This document shows, piece after piece, positions 1 through 10,160 of a stretch of DNA of 64,000 nt (its first letter is position 1; every line of letters starts with the position of its first letter). The position numbers and the translations under genes were made by a program. Origin of the DNA: Hansfordia pulvinata (taxonomy: Eukaryota > Ascomycota > Sordariomycetes > Xylariales); assembly GCA_006538405.1 (NCBI GenBank), contig BJKQ01000001.1:3410001-3474000 (forward strand). The letters run 5' to 3'. A model generated the notes under the pieces. It worked only from the letters and a program-made list of their open reading frames with translations, ran no database searches and was not told where the DNA came from.

Positions 1-948
1 ACGGTCTTCCTGCACGAGCCGCCGCCGCCGCCGTCGGGCGAAGAGGGAGGAGATGAGAGCAGCAGCAGCAGCAGCAGCAGCCGGGACATTGACATCTTCG
101 TGCCGGACCGCGAGATCCGCTTCGCGGGACACCCGACCATCGGCACGGCCGTGCTGCTGCGCCACTACGACCGTGCCCGGGGCGGCGGCGGCGGCAACCG
201 AGTGGTAGTGGACCGCCTGGTCTGCGGGGCGGGGCCGATCGAGCTGCGCGACGGAGGCGACGGGGATTCTCAGCAGCAGGAGCAGTCACAGCAGCAGCAG
301 CAGCGCGTCGTCTCGGCCCGCGTCCCGCACGAGGTCCACCTGCACTCGCGGACGCTGCGCGACGTCACTCCGGCGGGGGCGAAGAGCAGCAGCAGCAGCA
401 GGAGCGGAGAGGAGGAGGAGCTGGACGCCCCCGTCGTCAGCATCGTGCGCGGCATGGCCTTTGCGCTGATCCGCCTGCCCTCGCTCGAGGCGCTGGCGGG
501 CATCGCCCCCGGGGCCGGCGGGGCCGGCGGGGTGGGGCCGGACCCGGACAGCGGCGGGGCGCTCCTGGACGAGGGGTGGCGCGAGGGCCTGGCGCTGCGG
601 TACTACTACGTCGACGAGGGGCGGACCGGGGGGCCGGCGGGGAGCAGGAGGAGGCTTCGCGCGCGCTTGGTGATGCAGTCGGCCGAGGACCCGGCCACGG
701 GCAGCGCGGCGTCGGCGCTCGCCGCCTACCTCACGCTTTACGAGGGCGGCGGCGGCGGCGGTGGTGGTAATGGTGGTGGGGGCGAGCGGTTCGAGATCAC
801 GCAGGGCGTCGAGATGGGCCGCCGCAGCGTCATCTCGGTCGAGACGACGACCACGACGGACGCAGAGGGGAAGACGGTCCTTCGGGATCTGTACCTCGGA
901 GGGACGGCTGTCGTGGTCATGAGGGGCAGCCTGACTGTCGATGTCTAG
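1..948 (+). CDS. PhzF-family isomerase/epimerase-like protein, 5'-truncated by the window edge
   Basis: The frame is open from base 1 and ends at TAG 946-948, so the N-terminus lies outside the window; the first in-frame ATG (100) is internal to the domain. PhzF hallmarks are in order: FAGHPTIGTA near the start, EDPATGSAASALAAYL in the second half, and QGVEMGRRS close to the C-terminus. These are the two-lobed diaminopimelate-epimerase-like fold motifs. Members isomerise small metabolites, but the substrate here is unknown. Several Ser, Gln and Gly tracts encoded by AGC, CAG and GGC repeats (about 58-81, 270-303, 385-402, 748-780) are inserted between conserved blocks, which is unusual for this compact family. 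Family assignment is confident; the role is not. Confidence 0.85.
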   Translation, partial: TVFLHEPPPPPSGEEGGDESSSSSSSSRDIDIFVPDREIRFAGHPTIGTAVLLRHYDRARGGGGGNRVVVDRLVCGAGPIELRDGGDGDSQQQEQSQQQQQRVVSARVPHEVHLHSRTLRDVTPAGAKSSSSSRSGEEEELDAPVVSIVRGMAFALIRLPSLEALAGIAPGAGGAGGVGPDPDSGGALLDEGWREGLALRYYYVDEGRTGGPAGSRRRLRARLVMQSAEDPATGSAASALAAYLTLYEGGGGGGGGNGGGGERFEITQGVEMGRRSVISVETTTTTDAEGKTVLRDLYLGGTAVVVMRGSLTVDV

Positions 949-1556
949 GAGCGAGGCGCGGCGTTGCTGGTGCCTCGACGGGGAGGCAATTCACGAGAGT
1001 GACGAGTGATAAGTCAACGCGAATTTATTGGGCATGCGAGAGTAGAGAGAGCTACCTACTGAAAGAAAAGGGGAAAAGACAATCAACGCGATGTTTTAGC
1101 AACGGTCAAGGTGAAGGGATGCCATCTGACTCGAGAGGGCAGGTCGACGTAATGGCAGAGCAACCGAGAATAGGAGATAAGGCCGCCTGGCCGTGCAGTG
1201 AAGCATATGAGAACCGAAGCAGTGAGTGTCTGCCGTGTGGCTGCGCCCTTCTTCGGCCCCGTAGCGAGTGTTATACACCTCGCTCGGAGTGACCGCGCTC
1301 CCAACGTCAGGCTCAGGGGGACACTGATGTCTTTTCTAATCCGTAAGAGGGCCGTGCTCGGTCCAGGGGTGCTGCTGGAAAAATCATCTGGATCGGCCAA
1401 CGAAATAATTGCGCATTTCGTCGGATCTCCGAGCTTCGGCGACCATCGTATCCTGTGACTAGGCCTCGGGAAGGCCTCGAGGGAAATCGCACGGGACAAG
1501 ATCATTTCACATACTGGCGTAGCAGTGTGTGTGATCCTATAGCGATAGGAAATCAT
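949..1556. other. Convergent intergenic region
   Basis: Space between the 3' ends of the PhzF-like and BTB genes. Several short overlapping open frames occur, but none has a recognisable domain. I see nothing else here apart from presumptive 3' UTRs. Confidence 0.6.
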
Positions 1557-2324
1557 TCAACTCTCTCGTTTCTCACCAAAAGGCGGCGGCTGTTTCTCGT
1601 CAACGAAGAAGGCATGGATGTTGATCTCCTGATCGAGCTTCGCCTTGATCTCGAGCAGAAGCTCTTTGCATCTCACCATCGCGATCTTCGATAGAGGGCG
1701 ATGGACGGAACACTGTGAAGGGAGTTGACGAACACACTGGCATTGTCCAGAATTGGCCGTGTTTGCGCTTACTAGGAGCTGCATAGCACGTGGCAGCATC
1801 TCCTGCGCAGCTTCAGCTGGGACTTGATAGCGCCCGTCCGAGTAGGGGGAAACTGATCTGACATACAGAGGACTGGTGAGAAGCTCTGTGAGGAACTTGC
1901 GAAGGTGAGACCCTGGCGCGGTATTCTCCCAGACTGAAGACAAAACGTGAAAGGGGGGCTGGAAGGTTCTGGTTTTGTTCGAGGTCCGTACCTCTGTCCA
2001 CATTTCTCCCATAACGTGGTTTTGCAGGCGAGGCATTTGAAGGTAGTCGGCCACAATCCAGATTTGGGTATGCTTCCTCCACCATTTTTTGGAGTCTGTT
2101 GTGCGCGGTATCAGTTTGAAGTTGATCTTTTGGGTCGCAAGCCAAGAGACAACGTGACAGAAGACCGATTTCGAGACCGGGCCTTCGATCTTGACTTTGC
2201 CATCTTGTGCCTCCTTCCATTGTCCGCGAAAACACAACCTGAAGTATTCAGATTCATACTCCAGCTGCTCACGATAAGCATGATAGACCTTGCCGTCGCT
2301 GAGCTCTATCGCAACGGTCGACAT
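1557..2324 (-). CDS. BTB/POZ domain protein
   Basis: Single exon of 255 residues. The N-terminus reads as the second half of a fungal BTB fold: a short strand-rich segment, then VYHAYREQLEYESEYF, FRGQWKEAQDGKVKI and VFCHVVSWLATQKI, the usual order of strands and helices in small fungal BTB proteins. The remainder has no motif I recognise. Such proteins usually work as homodimers or adaptors for Cul3-type ligases, but nothing here proves that. The ATG lies in a short MSTVAIELSDG context, so an upstream exon supplying the first BTB strand cannot be excluded. A second BTB-type gene lies 1.8 kb away on the same strand, with no obvious recent duplication between them. Confidence 0.65.
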   Translation of the reverse strand: MSTVAIELSDGKVYHAYREQLEYESEYFRLCFRGQWKEAQDGKVKIEGPVSKSVFCHVVSWLATQKINFKLIPRTTDSKKWWRKHTQIWIVADYLQMPRLQNHVMGEMWTEVRTSNKTRTFQPPFHVLSSVWENTAPGSHLRKFLTELLTSPLYVRSVSPYSDGRYQVPAEAAQEMLPRAMQLLVSANTANSGQCQCVRQLPSQCSVHRPLSKIAMVRCKELLLEIKAKLDQEINIHAFFVDEKQPPPFGEKRES

Positions 2325-4147
2325 GGGCTCCTCCGGAAATCTAGATTCAGGTCAGGTCCGGGCTCGGCTCGTTAGAGCTCATATACAGAGAGGCACGAAC
2401 TGGAATGGGTCCTTATGATACACCGTGCAACTTTCTTCGTGATAATAAGGGACTGAAGGTTCGTGTCAGCGTGGTCTTGTGTTTTTGTTTGGCAGCGGGG
2501 ACTGATTTCGACGTACAAGACATGATTCGCGGTGAGTGGTGGTGGTTGACTTGAAACTCGATCTGGACCAAATCAACGGATCGCGGCTTCTGATCAATGG
2601 GATTATCTGAGTGATTCAGTCAGCGCGAGTCACATGTGGCATTCAGGTCATCACGGATGGAAGACAGTGTCGGGATTGAGTGAGTAGTCCAGCCTACCTG
2701 TACCATGAACGATCCGGTTTTGCGATATTCTCTAGATGGCGGGTGTGGTGATAGGAAAGGTGTCTTGAGGGTGAGTGAGTGTCGAGTGAGCGACCGCGAT
2801 GCCGATATGAAAAGGACAGGCGGCCGTGCAAGGACAAGCGACCGAGAAATCGAAGCTTAGGTGTGATTAAGATGATGATTGCGTATCGAAGTGGGTGCCG
2901 ATAAGGTGATGGTGTGGGCGAGAAGACTCTCCTTTGGCCCTGGCGGGGAAGCAAGGAGAGAAGAGGACTGATGGCGGGGGCGGCTCGATGGTCGAAAGTC
3001 AATGACTATGCCGCCGGTGAGATGTGAGGGACTGCGGTGTGTGTCAACGGTCGCCGAGCTGGGCAGATATTGGCCAAGGTCATATGGCAACAGCTGGAGA
3101 AGGGCTGAGGAACTGGTACGAGGAAACAGGAAGTAACTGCCAGTGACAGACAAGGGCCTTCGGGGCAGACAACCGCTTTGAAGTCCCGTGCTGATGGTAG
3201 CAGATGAGAAGTAGTTCCAGTGAGGGTCATGAACGTGGAATGGGTAAATGAAGAGGGCGGAGGTGATGACAACGTGCTCAAAGCCGTACCGCGAGCCCGT
3301 ACGTGCGACCGGGGACGACAAGAGACACAGATGGGTTTTAAAATGGACTGGAAGGAGGAGACACTGAGAACACGCCCTGCTTTTGACGGCACTCTCTTGT
3401 TGCGAGCTCGAAGGAGTTCCAAGTCCAGAAGGGTGTCCACTCACTCGTAGCTCCTGAAGACTGAACCTGAGATGTTCTGAAGGAAGCTATGTCGAAGAGG
3501 CTTAGGTTAAGCGATTACCTCGCCCGCAGAGTATGGACACTGCACCGCAACTACCGGGAGTTGGATGATGGAGGCGTCTGCGGGTGAGTTGAAGGGACGG
3601 GGTTGTATTGCAGGTCGTCGTCAGCGGCCAAGGATTGATGGGTTACGCGAGGAGTCACTTTGAGTTGTTCAAGTGACAACGCTCAGAGAAGAGCACAATC
3701 GTATGTAGCATATGGCTGAGGCAACATGTATGCTGGTACCCATGTACTTGAACCAGAGAACCAGAAGCGGTTTCGACCAAGCTGAAGCTCGCTTATTCCA
3801 ATCGACGTTTAGGTAAGGTTATTCAATGTAAGGGCAACATTGGTTCAGCGAGCAGGTGCAATACACGAGGCCACCACTCTGGAATCATACATGTACCATA
3901 TATCTAGGTAGATACATCCGTGTACCGCTGGCTTCCTCGCAGCTTCCAGCAACCTTGACCACTCTGCCAGGTAAGTATTAATCACAGCAAACGCATCGAC
4001 TCAGTCGCAAAAGACTCCATTCAGTACCCTACTCTATAACGCAAGCCCAATAGCCTCACCAGTTTTTTCTTTCCTCTCCCACTCTCTACGCATCAGCTCT
4101 TCTCCACGAACAAGCACACACCGCGCCATATAATAAAGCGAGACGAC
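2325..4147. other. Intergenic region between two BTB-type genes
   Basis: About 1.8 kb. The 195-codon minus frame at 2857-3444 and its overlapping neighbours lack any domain and have the biased composition of chance frames. The interval should hold the promoter of the BTB gene at 1557-2324 and the 3' UTR of the gene at 4148-5329. No repeat or RNA gene was recognised. Confidence 0.5.
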
Positions 4148-5329
4148 TCAGAACAAGCTCCGATCCCGATCAATCTTGGCCGAGACGACACCGCCGACGC
4201 ACGGGTCCTCTCCCCAGTCGAGATTCACCGCGTTCGACACCGACCCCTGCGCCATCATGGGCCCCTTGCCCTTCCACTTGCTGCCCTTGGCCCCGGCCCC
4301 GGAGCTGCTGCTGTTGCCGCCGCCGCCGCCGCCCCCGAGACGATGTTGAAGGCGGCCGAGGACCAGGAGGAGGAGGAGCGGCTCCTCTCCTCGTAGATGC
4401 TGGGGTGCGGGCGGTCGACCATGTGCACCCAGTGGGCCCAGCTGACGACGACGTCGCCGCCGACCTGGTCGCCGCGCAGCGCCTGCAGCGTGTTCATGAC
4501 CCTGACCGTGAGCCGGGCGAAGGCCATGGTGACGCCGAGGCCGACCTCCTCGGGCAGGTCGCCCAGGGCGCGCTGGCGGGCGTCCGGGTCGCGCCGCGCC
4601 AGCTGCCAGGCCATCTGGTCGCACAGCCAGGCCTCGAGGCGCGAGCCCGGCGGCATGCAGTCCCACAGCCGCGCGTCCGGCGGCATCGGCAGGTCGCCCC
4701 AGTGCAGGTTGAGCTCCGCCCACCACAGCACGTCGACGCACAGCTGCGGGCAGTCGAGCTGCAGGCCCAGCGCCCACGCCAGCGCCACGTTCTCCGCCGA
4801 CTCGCCCAGGTACGTCGTGTCCGTCCGCTCCTCCCGCCACACGCACGTCCGCCCGTCCTTGGCCCCCAGCCACCCCAGGAAGAACCGGAACGTCTCCATG
4901 TCCAGCGGCGCCCGCAGTATGATGTCCAGCCGGCTGTGAATGCTGTTGCTGCCGCCGAGGTGGTCGTCCGTCACGATGCCCGCGTACTTCTTGAGCTGGC
5001 GCGACTCGACTGTAAAGGTCCGCTGGTAGGGCGTCCCGGTCGTGTCGACGTGGACCGTCAAGGCACACAGTGGCCTGAAGCAAAACTAGCGTTAGCGATG
5101 TGATCTCTAATGAACTCATGACAGAGAGTGGACAAGTAAATAAGTAGGTAGGCTGGTAGGTAGGTAGGTCGGGAATCGGGATTGCATTACTCTGGTCCCG
5201 GCTCTGCAGCCCGCTTGTACTCTTCGGCGAGGTCCCTGTGGCAATGTTAGAGCGTGCTTCTGTGCTAGGCAGGTGGGTGGCGTACGTGGATGAGTAGGTC
5301 CGCTTGAGAAGGCCGCGCTTCGGGGGCAT
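4148..5329 (-). CDS. BTB/POZ-type protein with two introns and one apparent frameshift
   Basis: Reconstructed exons are 5286-5329, 5191-5235 and 4148-5074, with introns of 50 and 116 bp (donors GTACGC and GTAATG, acceptors CACAG and TTCAG) and matching phases. The joined start reads MPPKRGLLKRTYSST then DLAEEYKRAAEPGPE then PLCALTVHVD. The core (VDTTGTPYQRTFTVESRQL, IILRAPLDMETFRFFLGWLG) resembles a fungal BTB-like fold. In that frame translation stops at 4255 inside an alanine-rich tail. A one-base gain in the C5 run 4332-4336 instead gives a Gly/Ser linker followed by a coherent tail ending KIDRDRSLF, for 338 residues, and makes the total length divisible by three. Function unknown. BTB assignment moderate; exon structure fairly secure. 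Confidence 0.6.
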   Translation of the reverse strand: MPPKRGLLKRTYSSTYATHLPSTEARSNIATGTSPKSTSGLQSRDQSNAIPIPDLPTYQPTYLFTCPLSVMSSLEITSLTLVLLQATVCLDGPRRHDRDALPADLYSRVAPAQEVRGHRDGRPPRRQQQHSQPAGHHTAGAAGHGDVPVLPGVAGGQGRADVRVAGGADGHDVPGRVGGERGAGVGAGPAARLPAAVRRRAVVGGAQPALGRPADAAGRAAVGLHAAGLAPRGLAVRPDGLAAGAARPGRPPARPGRPARGGRPRRHHGLRPAHGQGHEHAAGAARRPGRRRRRRQLGPLGAHGRPPAPQHLRGEEPLLLLLVLGRLQHRLGGGGGGGNSSSSGAGAKGSKWKGKGPMMAQGSVSNAVNLDWGEDPCVGGVVSAKIDRDRSLF

Positions 5330-6324
5330 CTGAGCCTCTTTGTCTGTAGAGGGTTCCCTTCAACAGTGGTCAGCGACATGTCATACCAGCCGGAACCAGT
5401 GAGTAACCTACTCTGCGAGATGTGCCTTCTCTCGGCCATTGCTCATCGAGCGAGTAATGCGTCCTTCGGCAGGGCCCCCCTCTGGGATGGAACCCCGGCA
5501 ACATTTCCTCCTGTAATGAACCGTTCATCTGCGTCGCCCTCGAAACGAACTCTATGCCATGTTAGCAACTACTGCACGTCGGACTCTCTGACGAGGCACG
5601 GCACAAACCTGGGGCGCTTGGGGCAGGCCCTTGCCTTTCCATGATGGATCGAGCTTCGGCCCAAGCAAACTTCTGAACCTCGGTCGGTGCTCGACCGGCA
5701 AACCGCTGTCGGGAGCGTATGTTCGTGGATCGGAACAGATGGCTGTAGCTAGGCGACAGAGCTGCAAATACTCTGGTGCTGGCACGAGCGTCACAAACCG
5801 AGAGGTGATCGGGAATACCTCAGTCCGGTCGAACGTGTTCCCAGCAATAGACCCTAAATAGCTCTGAGCAGAACCAGATGACCAGCAGCTAAGGGGGAAA
5901 TGGCTGAAGCTGGAGGGAAACAAAGGTGGGATGGGGGAGATGGATGTGTGGTAAAGAAAGAGCCTGAACGTAAACAAGACCTTTCCCGAGTTTTGACCTG
6001 TGCAAACAGAACATTGTGTTGTGATCGTTGGCAACTGCTGTGGCAACAAGCCTCCATCGCCAACAACAAAACTGGGAACAGCCCACTGCCAGAGTGACAC
6101 ACAGACATGCAGGCGCTGGGGCAGCTACCCTGTGAAGCCAAACACGTTCTCCCTGAGAAGACAGAGCCCAGATGGTGTGGGCCCGTGGCAGCACTATGCT
6201 TTGTTCTACACAACAGCCAACATGAATATGGCCATCATTATCAGCAGGGACGACACGGTGATGGAGCAGTGTTTTGCTGGTGCGGACACAAGTTAGATTA
6301 TGGTGTACACGGCGATCGGCCTGC
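5330..6324. other. Intergenic region upstream of BTB-type gene and downstream of rad4
   Basis: About 1 kb carrying the promoter of the gene at 4148-5329 and the 3' flank of rad4. Only short frames without domains are present. Confidence 0.5.
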
Positions 6325-9300
6325 TTACTCGCTATCCGTCATCTCAAAGTCTTCATCATCTTCGTCCTCTTCACTCGATTCGACCTTTCTCCTTGTCCGT
6401 CTCCGAGGGCTTTGCCGCTTCTTCGGCTTGGCCTTGGGCTTCGCGGCAGCCTTCTTGAGACCCTTTGGCGCAGCTTTGGCAGGAGTCGTGGCCTCTTCCT
6501 CCGCAACTGACGCAGCATCATCTACATCGGCCTGAGACTCAATCACCGACTCCCCATCTTGACGGCGTTGATGCCCATATTCGACTTCCAAGAGATCATC
6601 ATCGCCATCATCGTCTTCTGGCTCCGGAAAGAAGGCCGACTTGTGTGTGGTCTGCTTCTGTACCGGCTTGGGCTCTTCCATCTCTTCCTCATTGTAACCT
6701 TCCGGCAGAAACCCACCGGCCATGTCCTCATCTTTGTGGCGCAAGTCGTCCAAGTTGGCATCTGTTGACTCGTGTTGGTCTCTTGCATGGCCAAAGACCT
6801 CGACAGAGGCGTCCATATGGCCGTAGTCCTGCATGATTCGGCCGGCGATGCGAAGTCCCATCAGGAACTTTCTCCACATACCAAGAGCGGCTTTCTGGCG
6901 TTTCGCATCCTCTTTTCTGGCACGTTCGGCCTCGTCCTTCTCCAACTCTTCTACCATCCGCTCGTAATGCTCCTCCGCAATCACGACGCCCTGGATGACG
7001 GGGACAGCCATGCGATGGCCAAACTCGAACCCCACGACTGCTTCGGCAAAGTCGATCTCAAGACGCTTGCAGACCTTGACGCCACCGCGGTACGGCACAT
7101 GCACGGCCCCTTCGGGGCACATGTGCTCGGCAAACATGTCAATGTTGCCGTACTCATTCTTAGGAATGACGCCGTTTTCAATTGGTGGCGGGATGATCCA
7201 ACTGGTTTGATCGATGCTGTAAAGAGGCTGCAGCACCTTGTGTCCGGCTGCCGCCTCCGCCTCTGCGAGTTCCCTCCGCCGGTTCGTCGTCGCAGCACGA
7301 TACGGGGCATGCTTTAGAGGGACGGCACCGTCGACAGGTGCCCGCCCCTGCTTGTGCCATGTTTCGGCACTCTTCACTGGCAAGACGTCCTTGCGCAAAA
7401 AGACGTCCTCCTCTTCGACCTTGCTGCCCTTGCCTTTGTTGCGGAATGTTTTGACAGGAACCGCGTCCAGGGGAAGAGCTTCCTCGCGCTTGAGATGGCG
7501 AGCAAGTACGTATTCCTTGGAGCTCTTGTAATACTGCAGAGTCTCTTCTCCTTCCTTGACCTCCTTCTTCTCCGGCTGCGCCGGCTTGAGATCGGTAGAG
7601 TCTTCAATCTCATCGTCCTCAGTAATGGGCAAGTCCTTGCTGCCTCGCGCGTACCCGCGCATCACCGCCTTTGTCCAATCGAACATCTCGTGTCTCTTGA
7701 CTTTGCCGTTTTGGTTGTAGACCGGGATTTTCTCAACAGGCATGCGGAAGCCCTTTGTCTTTCCCGGGGCAATCTGCTTCTTGAGGTATCGTACAGTGAC
7801 ATCCTTGGCTGTGCCGTCAGACGAAAACGCCACGCAATAAGCCATGACTTGCTTGGCTTTGTCCGCCTTGCCGCCACGCGGCTCGAGCGACTCGACCATC
7901 TCCCGGCTGCTGGCTACCACGCCTTTGACAATTGGGTCAACAGGAAGCCATGTGCGAGTGATTGGTGAGACAACTTCAGTCCAATAATGCGGAAAATCGA
8001 GATCCTTATCATAAGATTTTGCCTTGGGCGGCCTGGGGCGGAATGCTTCGGTGACATCTTGCACGGAATCGTCGTCTTCGCTTTCCTGGCTGATTGGTTC
8101 AGCATATTCATCTGAGTCGTCAATGTCGATCTTCAGCGCATCGGCGTCACCGTTGCGGCTTCGGCGGCTCCTAGGCTTCGCCGCAGGCTTCTTGACGGCT
8201 TTTGTGTTTGCGTTCACGTTTCGCGGCGTGGAAGATCCGGTGCCCCCGCCAATTGGGCCGTTGCTGATTGAGACGGGGTCGTCGGCCTCTTCCACCTTGC
8301 TCCATCCAAAACCAAGGGGCTGAATGTTTGCGACCATGCGCGCGTCGAGGCCGAGAGCGCGCAGAAGCGCAGTAAAAAGTTGCGAACCCACATCCCGGCT
8401 CCCTGAACAGACCTGCGCGTGCCTTCTGAACCCATGGACATTTCGAACGCGCTCGCCATACTTCTCGGGGTTGTAGTCATCCTTGGCGTGGCTGTCCCTC
8501 AGCTTAGCCGTTCGCCGAACGTTCATATAGCCCCATTTCCGCAAGCCGGGAGCAGTGATGGTGAAGCGCTGCTTCCACCAGGATGAAAGACCTTTGACTA
8601 GTCGTATGAGAGGGTCGCCGTGGCTCAGGTCCGGGGCGCCTCTTTCCAGTCGATCGGCGGCTTGGCTCCAGTCGCGTGCAGGCTTTGAGGCCTTCTGGTT
8701 TGATTTGCCCTTGCCCTTGCCTTTGGACTTCGAGGGGCCCTTTGACGTAGATGCATTTCGAGGTATTTCATCCGGGACGTCAAGGCCACTATTGCGCCTC
8801 CATCGGTCGACCTCATCCCACAATCTTGGGGGCACGTGGGAAATGAGGATGGCGTGAACCTCGGGGTCGCACATCCAGGCATTGCGGAAAGCATTGTGCC
8901 ATAGAAGGAACTGAACATGCATGCAGTGGGTAGTGATGCGAATGGCCTTTTCCTTCTTGGATGGCCCCTTTTTGCCCATTTCACTGACCAAGGGCACGTG
9001 ATTGCCCTGGTACAGAGTCAATTCCAGATCACCAGAGGGCACGGGGTCTGCCTGGGGCTGGTGGGACGGGACGTCTTCGAATTCCATGTCATCATCGTCG
9101 TCGTCGTCGTCATCGTCGTCGCCGCCGTTGGCTGCCTCGTCTTCATTGTGGCCCAACTTCTGCCTCTTTGCCGAAGGGACATCCTCAAACTCCGCATCAG
9201 AGAGGGAAGATAGAGAACTGGACTCGCTGTCATCCTCGTGCATCTGCTGAAGGGCAGACTGTGTCTTTTCGGCCGAGCGGTCGTTAGCCGCAGCTTCCAG

Positions 9301-9447
9301 ACTTTCCGAGAGGGTAGCCTTGCGGAATGGGACCGATTTGCCGCGGGTTGATCTGGCCTTCTTGGCCGTGCTAGAAGCTGTCGCGTCGGTCACATCTTTT
9401 GCCGGGGATGGGGTGCGCAGTCTCTTGCGCGGGAGGTGAGGGGGCAT
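6325..9447 (-). CDS. rad4: DNA repair protein Rad4/XPC (Rhp41-like)
   Basis: Single exon of 1040 residues. Although the frame opens further upstream, the start at 9447 is preferred: it has an AAA-ATG context and begins the usual basic N-terminus MPPHLPRKRLRTPSPA. Rad4/XPC recognises helix-distorting lesions and opens the duplex for nucleotide excision repair, with Rad23 as partner. The transglutaminase-like fold is visible (FLLWHNAFRNAWMCDPEVH; VGSQLFTALLRALGLDARMV near residues 350-375; HYWTEVVSPITRTWLPVD). It is followed by BHD1 (YVLARHLKREEALPLD, about 650), BHD2 and BHD3 (GNIDMFAEHMCPEGAVHV, MAVPVIQGVVI, about 770-840). An Asp11-type tract and two copies of EFEDVPS lie in the acidic N-terminal region; the C-terminus is basic then acidic, typical of a nuclear protein. 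Shares a 713-bp divergent intergenic region with the AN1 gene. Confidence 0.95.
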   Translation of the reverse strand: MPPHLPRKRLRTPSPAKDVTDATASSTAKKARSTRGKSVPFRKATLSESLEAAANDRSAEKTQSALQQMHEDDSESSSLSSLSDAEFEDVPSAKRQKLGHNEDEAANGGDDDDDDDDDDDMEFEDVPSHQPQADPVPSGDLELTLYQGNHVPLVSEMGKKGPSKKEKAIRITTHCMHVQFLLWHNAFRNAWMCDPEVHAILISHVPPRLWDEVDRWRRNSGLDVPDEIPRNASTSKGPSKSKGKGKGKSNQKASKPARDWSQAADRLERGAPDLSHGDPLIRLVKGLSSWWKQRFTITAPGLRKWGYMNVRRTAKLRDSHAKDDYNPEKYGERVRNVHGFRRHAQVCSGSRDVGSQLFTALLRALGLDARMVANIQPLGFGWSKVEEADDPVSISNGPIGGGTGSSTPRNVNANTKAVKKPAAKPRSRRSRNGDADALKIDIDDSDEYAEPISQESEDDDSVQDVTEAFRPRPPKAKSYDKDLDFPHYWTEVVSPITRTWLPVDPIVKGVVASSREMVESLEPRGGKADKAKQVMAYCVAFSSDGTAKDVTVRYLKKQIAPGKTKGFRMPVEKIPVYNQNGKVKRHEMFDWTKAVMRGYARGSKDLPITEDDEIEDSTDLKPAQPEKKEVKEGEETLQYYKSSKEYVLARHLKREEALPLDAVPVKTFRNKGKGSKVEEEDVFLRKDVLPVKSAETWHKQGRAPVDGAVPLKHAPYRAATTNRRRELAEAEAAAGHKVLQPLYSIDQTSWIIPPPIENGVIPKNEYGNIDMFAEHMCPEGAVHVPYRGGVKVCKRLEIDFAEAVVGFEFGHRMAVPVIQGVVIAEEHYERMVEELEKDEAERARKEDAKRQKAALGMWRKFLMGLRIAGRIMQDYGHMDASVEVFGHARDQHESTDANLDDLRHKDEDMAGGFLPEGYNEEEMEEPKPVQKQTTHKSAFFPEPEDDDGDDDLLEVEYGHQRRQDGESVIESQADVDDAASVAEEEATTPAKAAPKGLKKAAAKPKAKPKKRQSPRRRTRRKVESSEEDEDDEDFEMTDSE

Positions 9448-10160
9448 TTTGGCTGTGGCATGGCGTTGTGAGAGATCAAATGTGTCGAATTCGAAGCGCC
9501 GACGCGCTGTGGCAAGGCAAAGCAGCCCACGCACCACTGCACGAGAGTCGGGAGCGCCTGCCTCAGTTCGATGGACGAGATCTTCGCAACATGCCGTCAT
9601 CGAGACACGAAAGCACCTGACTTAGCGCGGGCGATCCCTTGTGCTGTTACCTACGGCGGGGAGTAGGTAATCAGCGGAGGTACCTACCTCGTGCGTCTGG
9701 ATCCGAGTTAACACCAGGACGAGGCAAGCACGGCCCCCACAGGCAGTCACGCAGTCCCACGTCCCTCCTGCCACACCCAGTCATGACTAGCCGCATCGGG
9801 CTATCCGCATCCGCAGCTATTAACAGCCGTCGTGTCTGTATTCCGTACGAGAACGAGGACCTACGGCGCGCAGGAGCCGGAAGCCGAGAGCAGGCAGAGT
9901 CCCTTATTACGTACATCCACAGGCCCGCCCGCCCAGCGGCCTCAGGAACCTTCCACGCCGCCTGACTAAACCAACATGCGCCGCCCGCGAACCGCGTCTC
10001 CCTGACCTCCAGCCTCGCCTCGCTCCGTAGCCACGCCGCGCGCTGACGAAGCGCCCGTCTGCCTGTGCCTGGCATTGCCGCCCCTCCCATTCCTGCTGGA
10101 CCGACACTGAGCCCCGAACACAAGCATAAAAGCCAGAGCCCGCGCCCGCGCCCCGCAATC
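9448..10160. promoter_or_regulatory. Divergent promoter region, rad4 / AN1 zinc-finger gene
   Basis: The 713 bp between the two start codons must contain both promoters and 5' leaders. A GGTACCTACC block lies near 9680. No TATA box or other named element was identified. That both genes belong to stress or quality-control pathways is suggestive, not evidence of co-regulation. Confidence 0.4.

Noticed and set aside
4405..5103. 232-codon plus-strand frame opposite the BTB gene
   Set aside because: Antisense shadow; runs into the spliced-out intron of the BTB gene.
6325..9600. Rad4 start at 9600
   Set aside because: The extra 51 residues do not resemble a Rad4 N-terminus, while ATG 9447 has a good context and starts the basic MPPHLPRKR segment.
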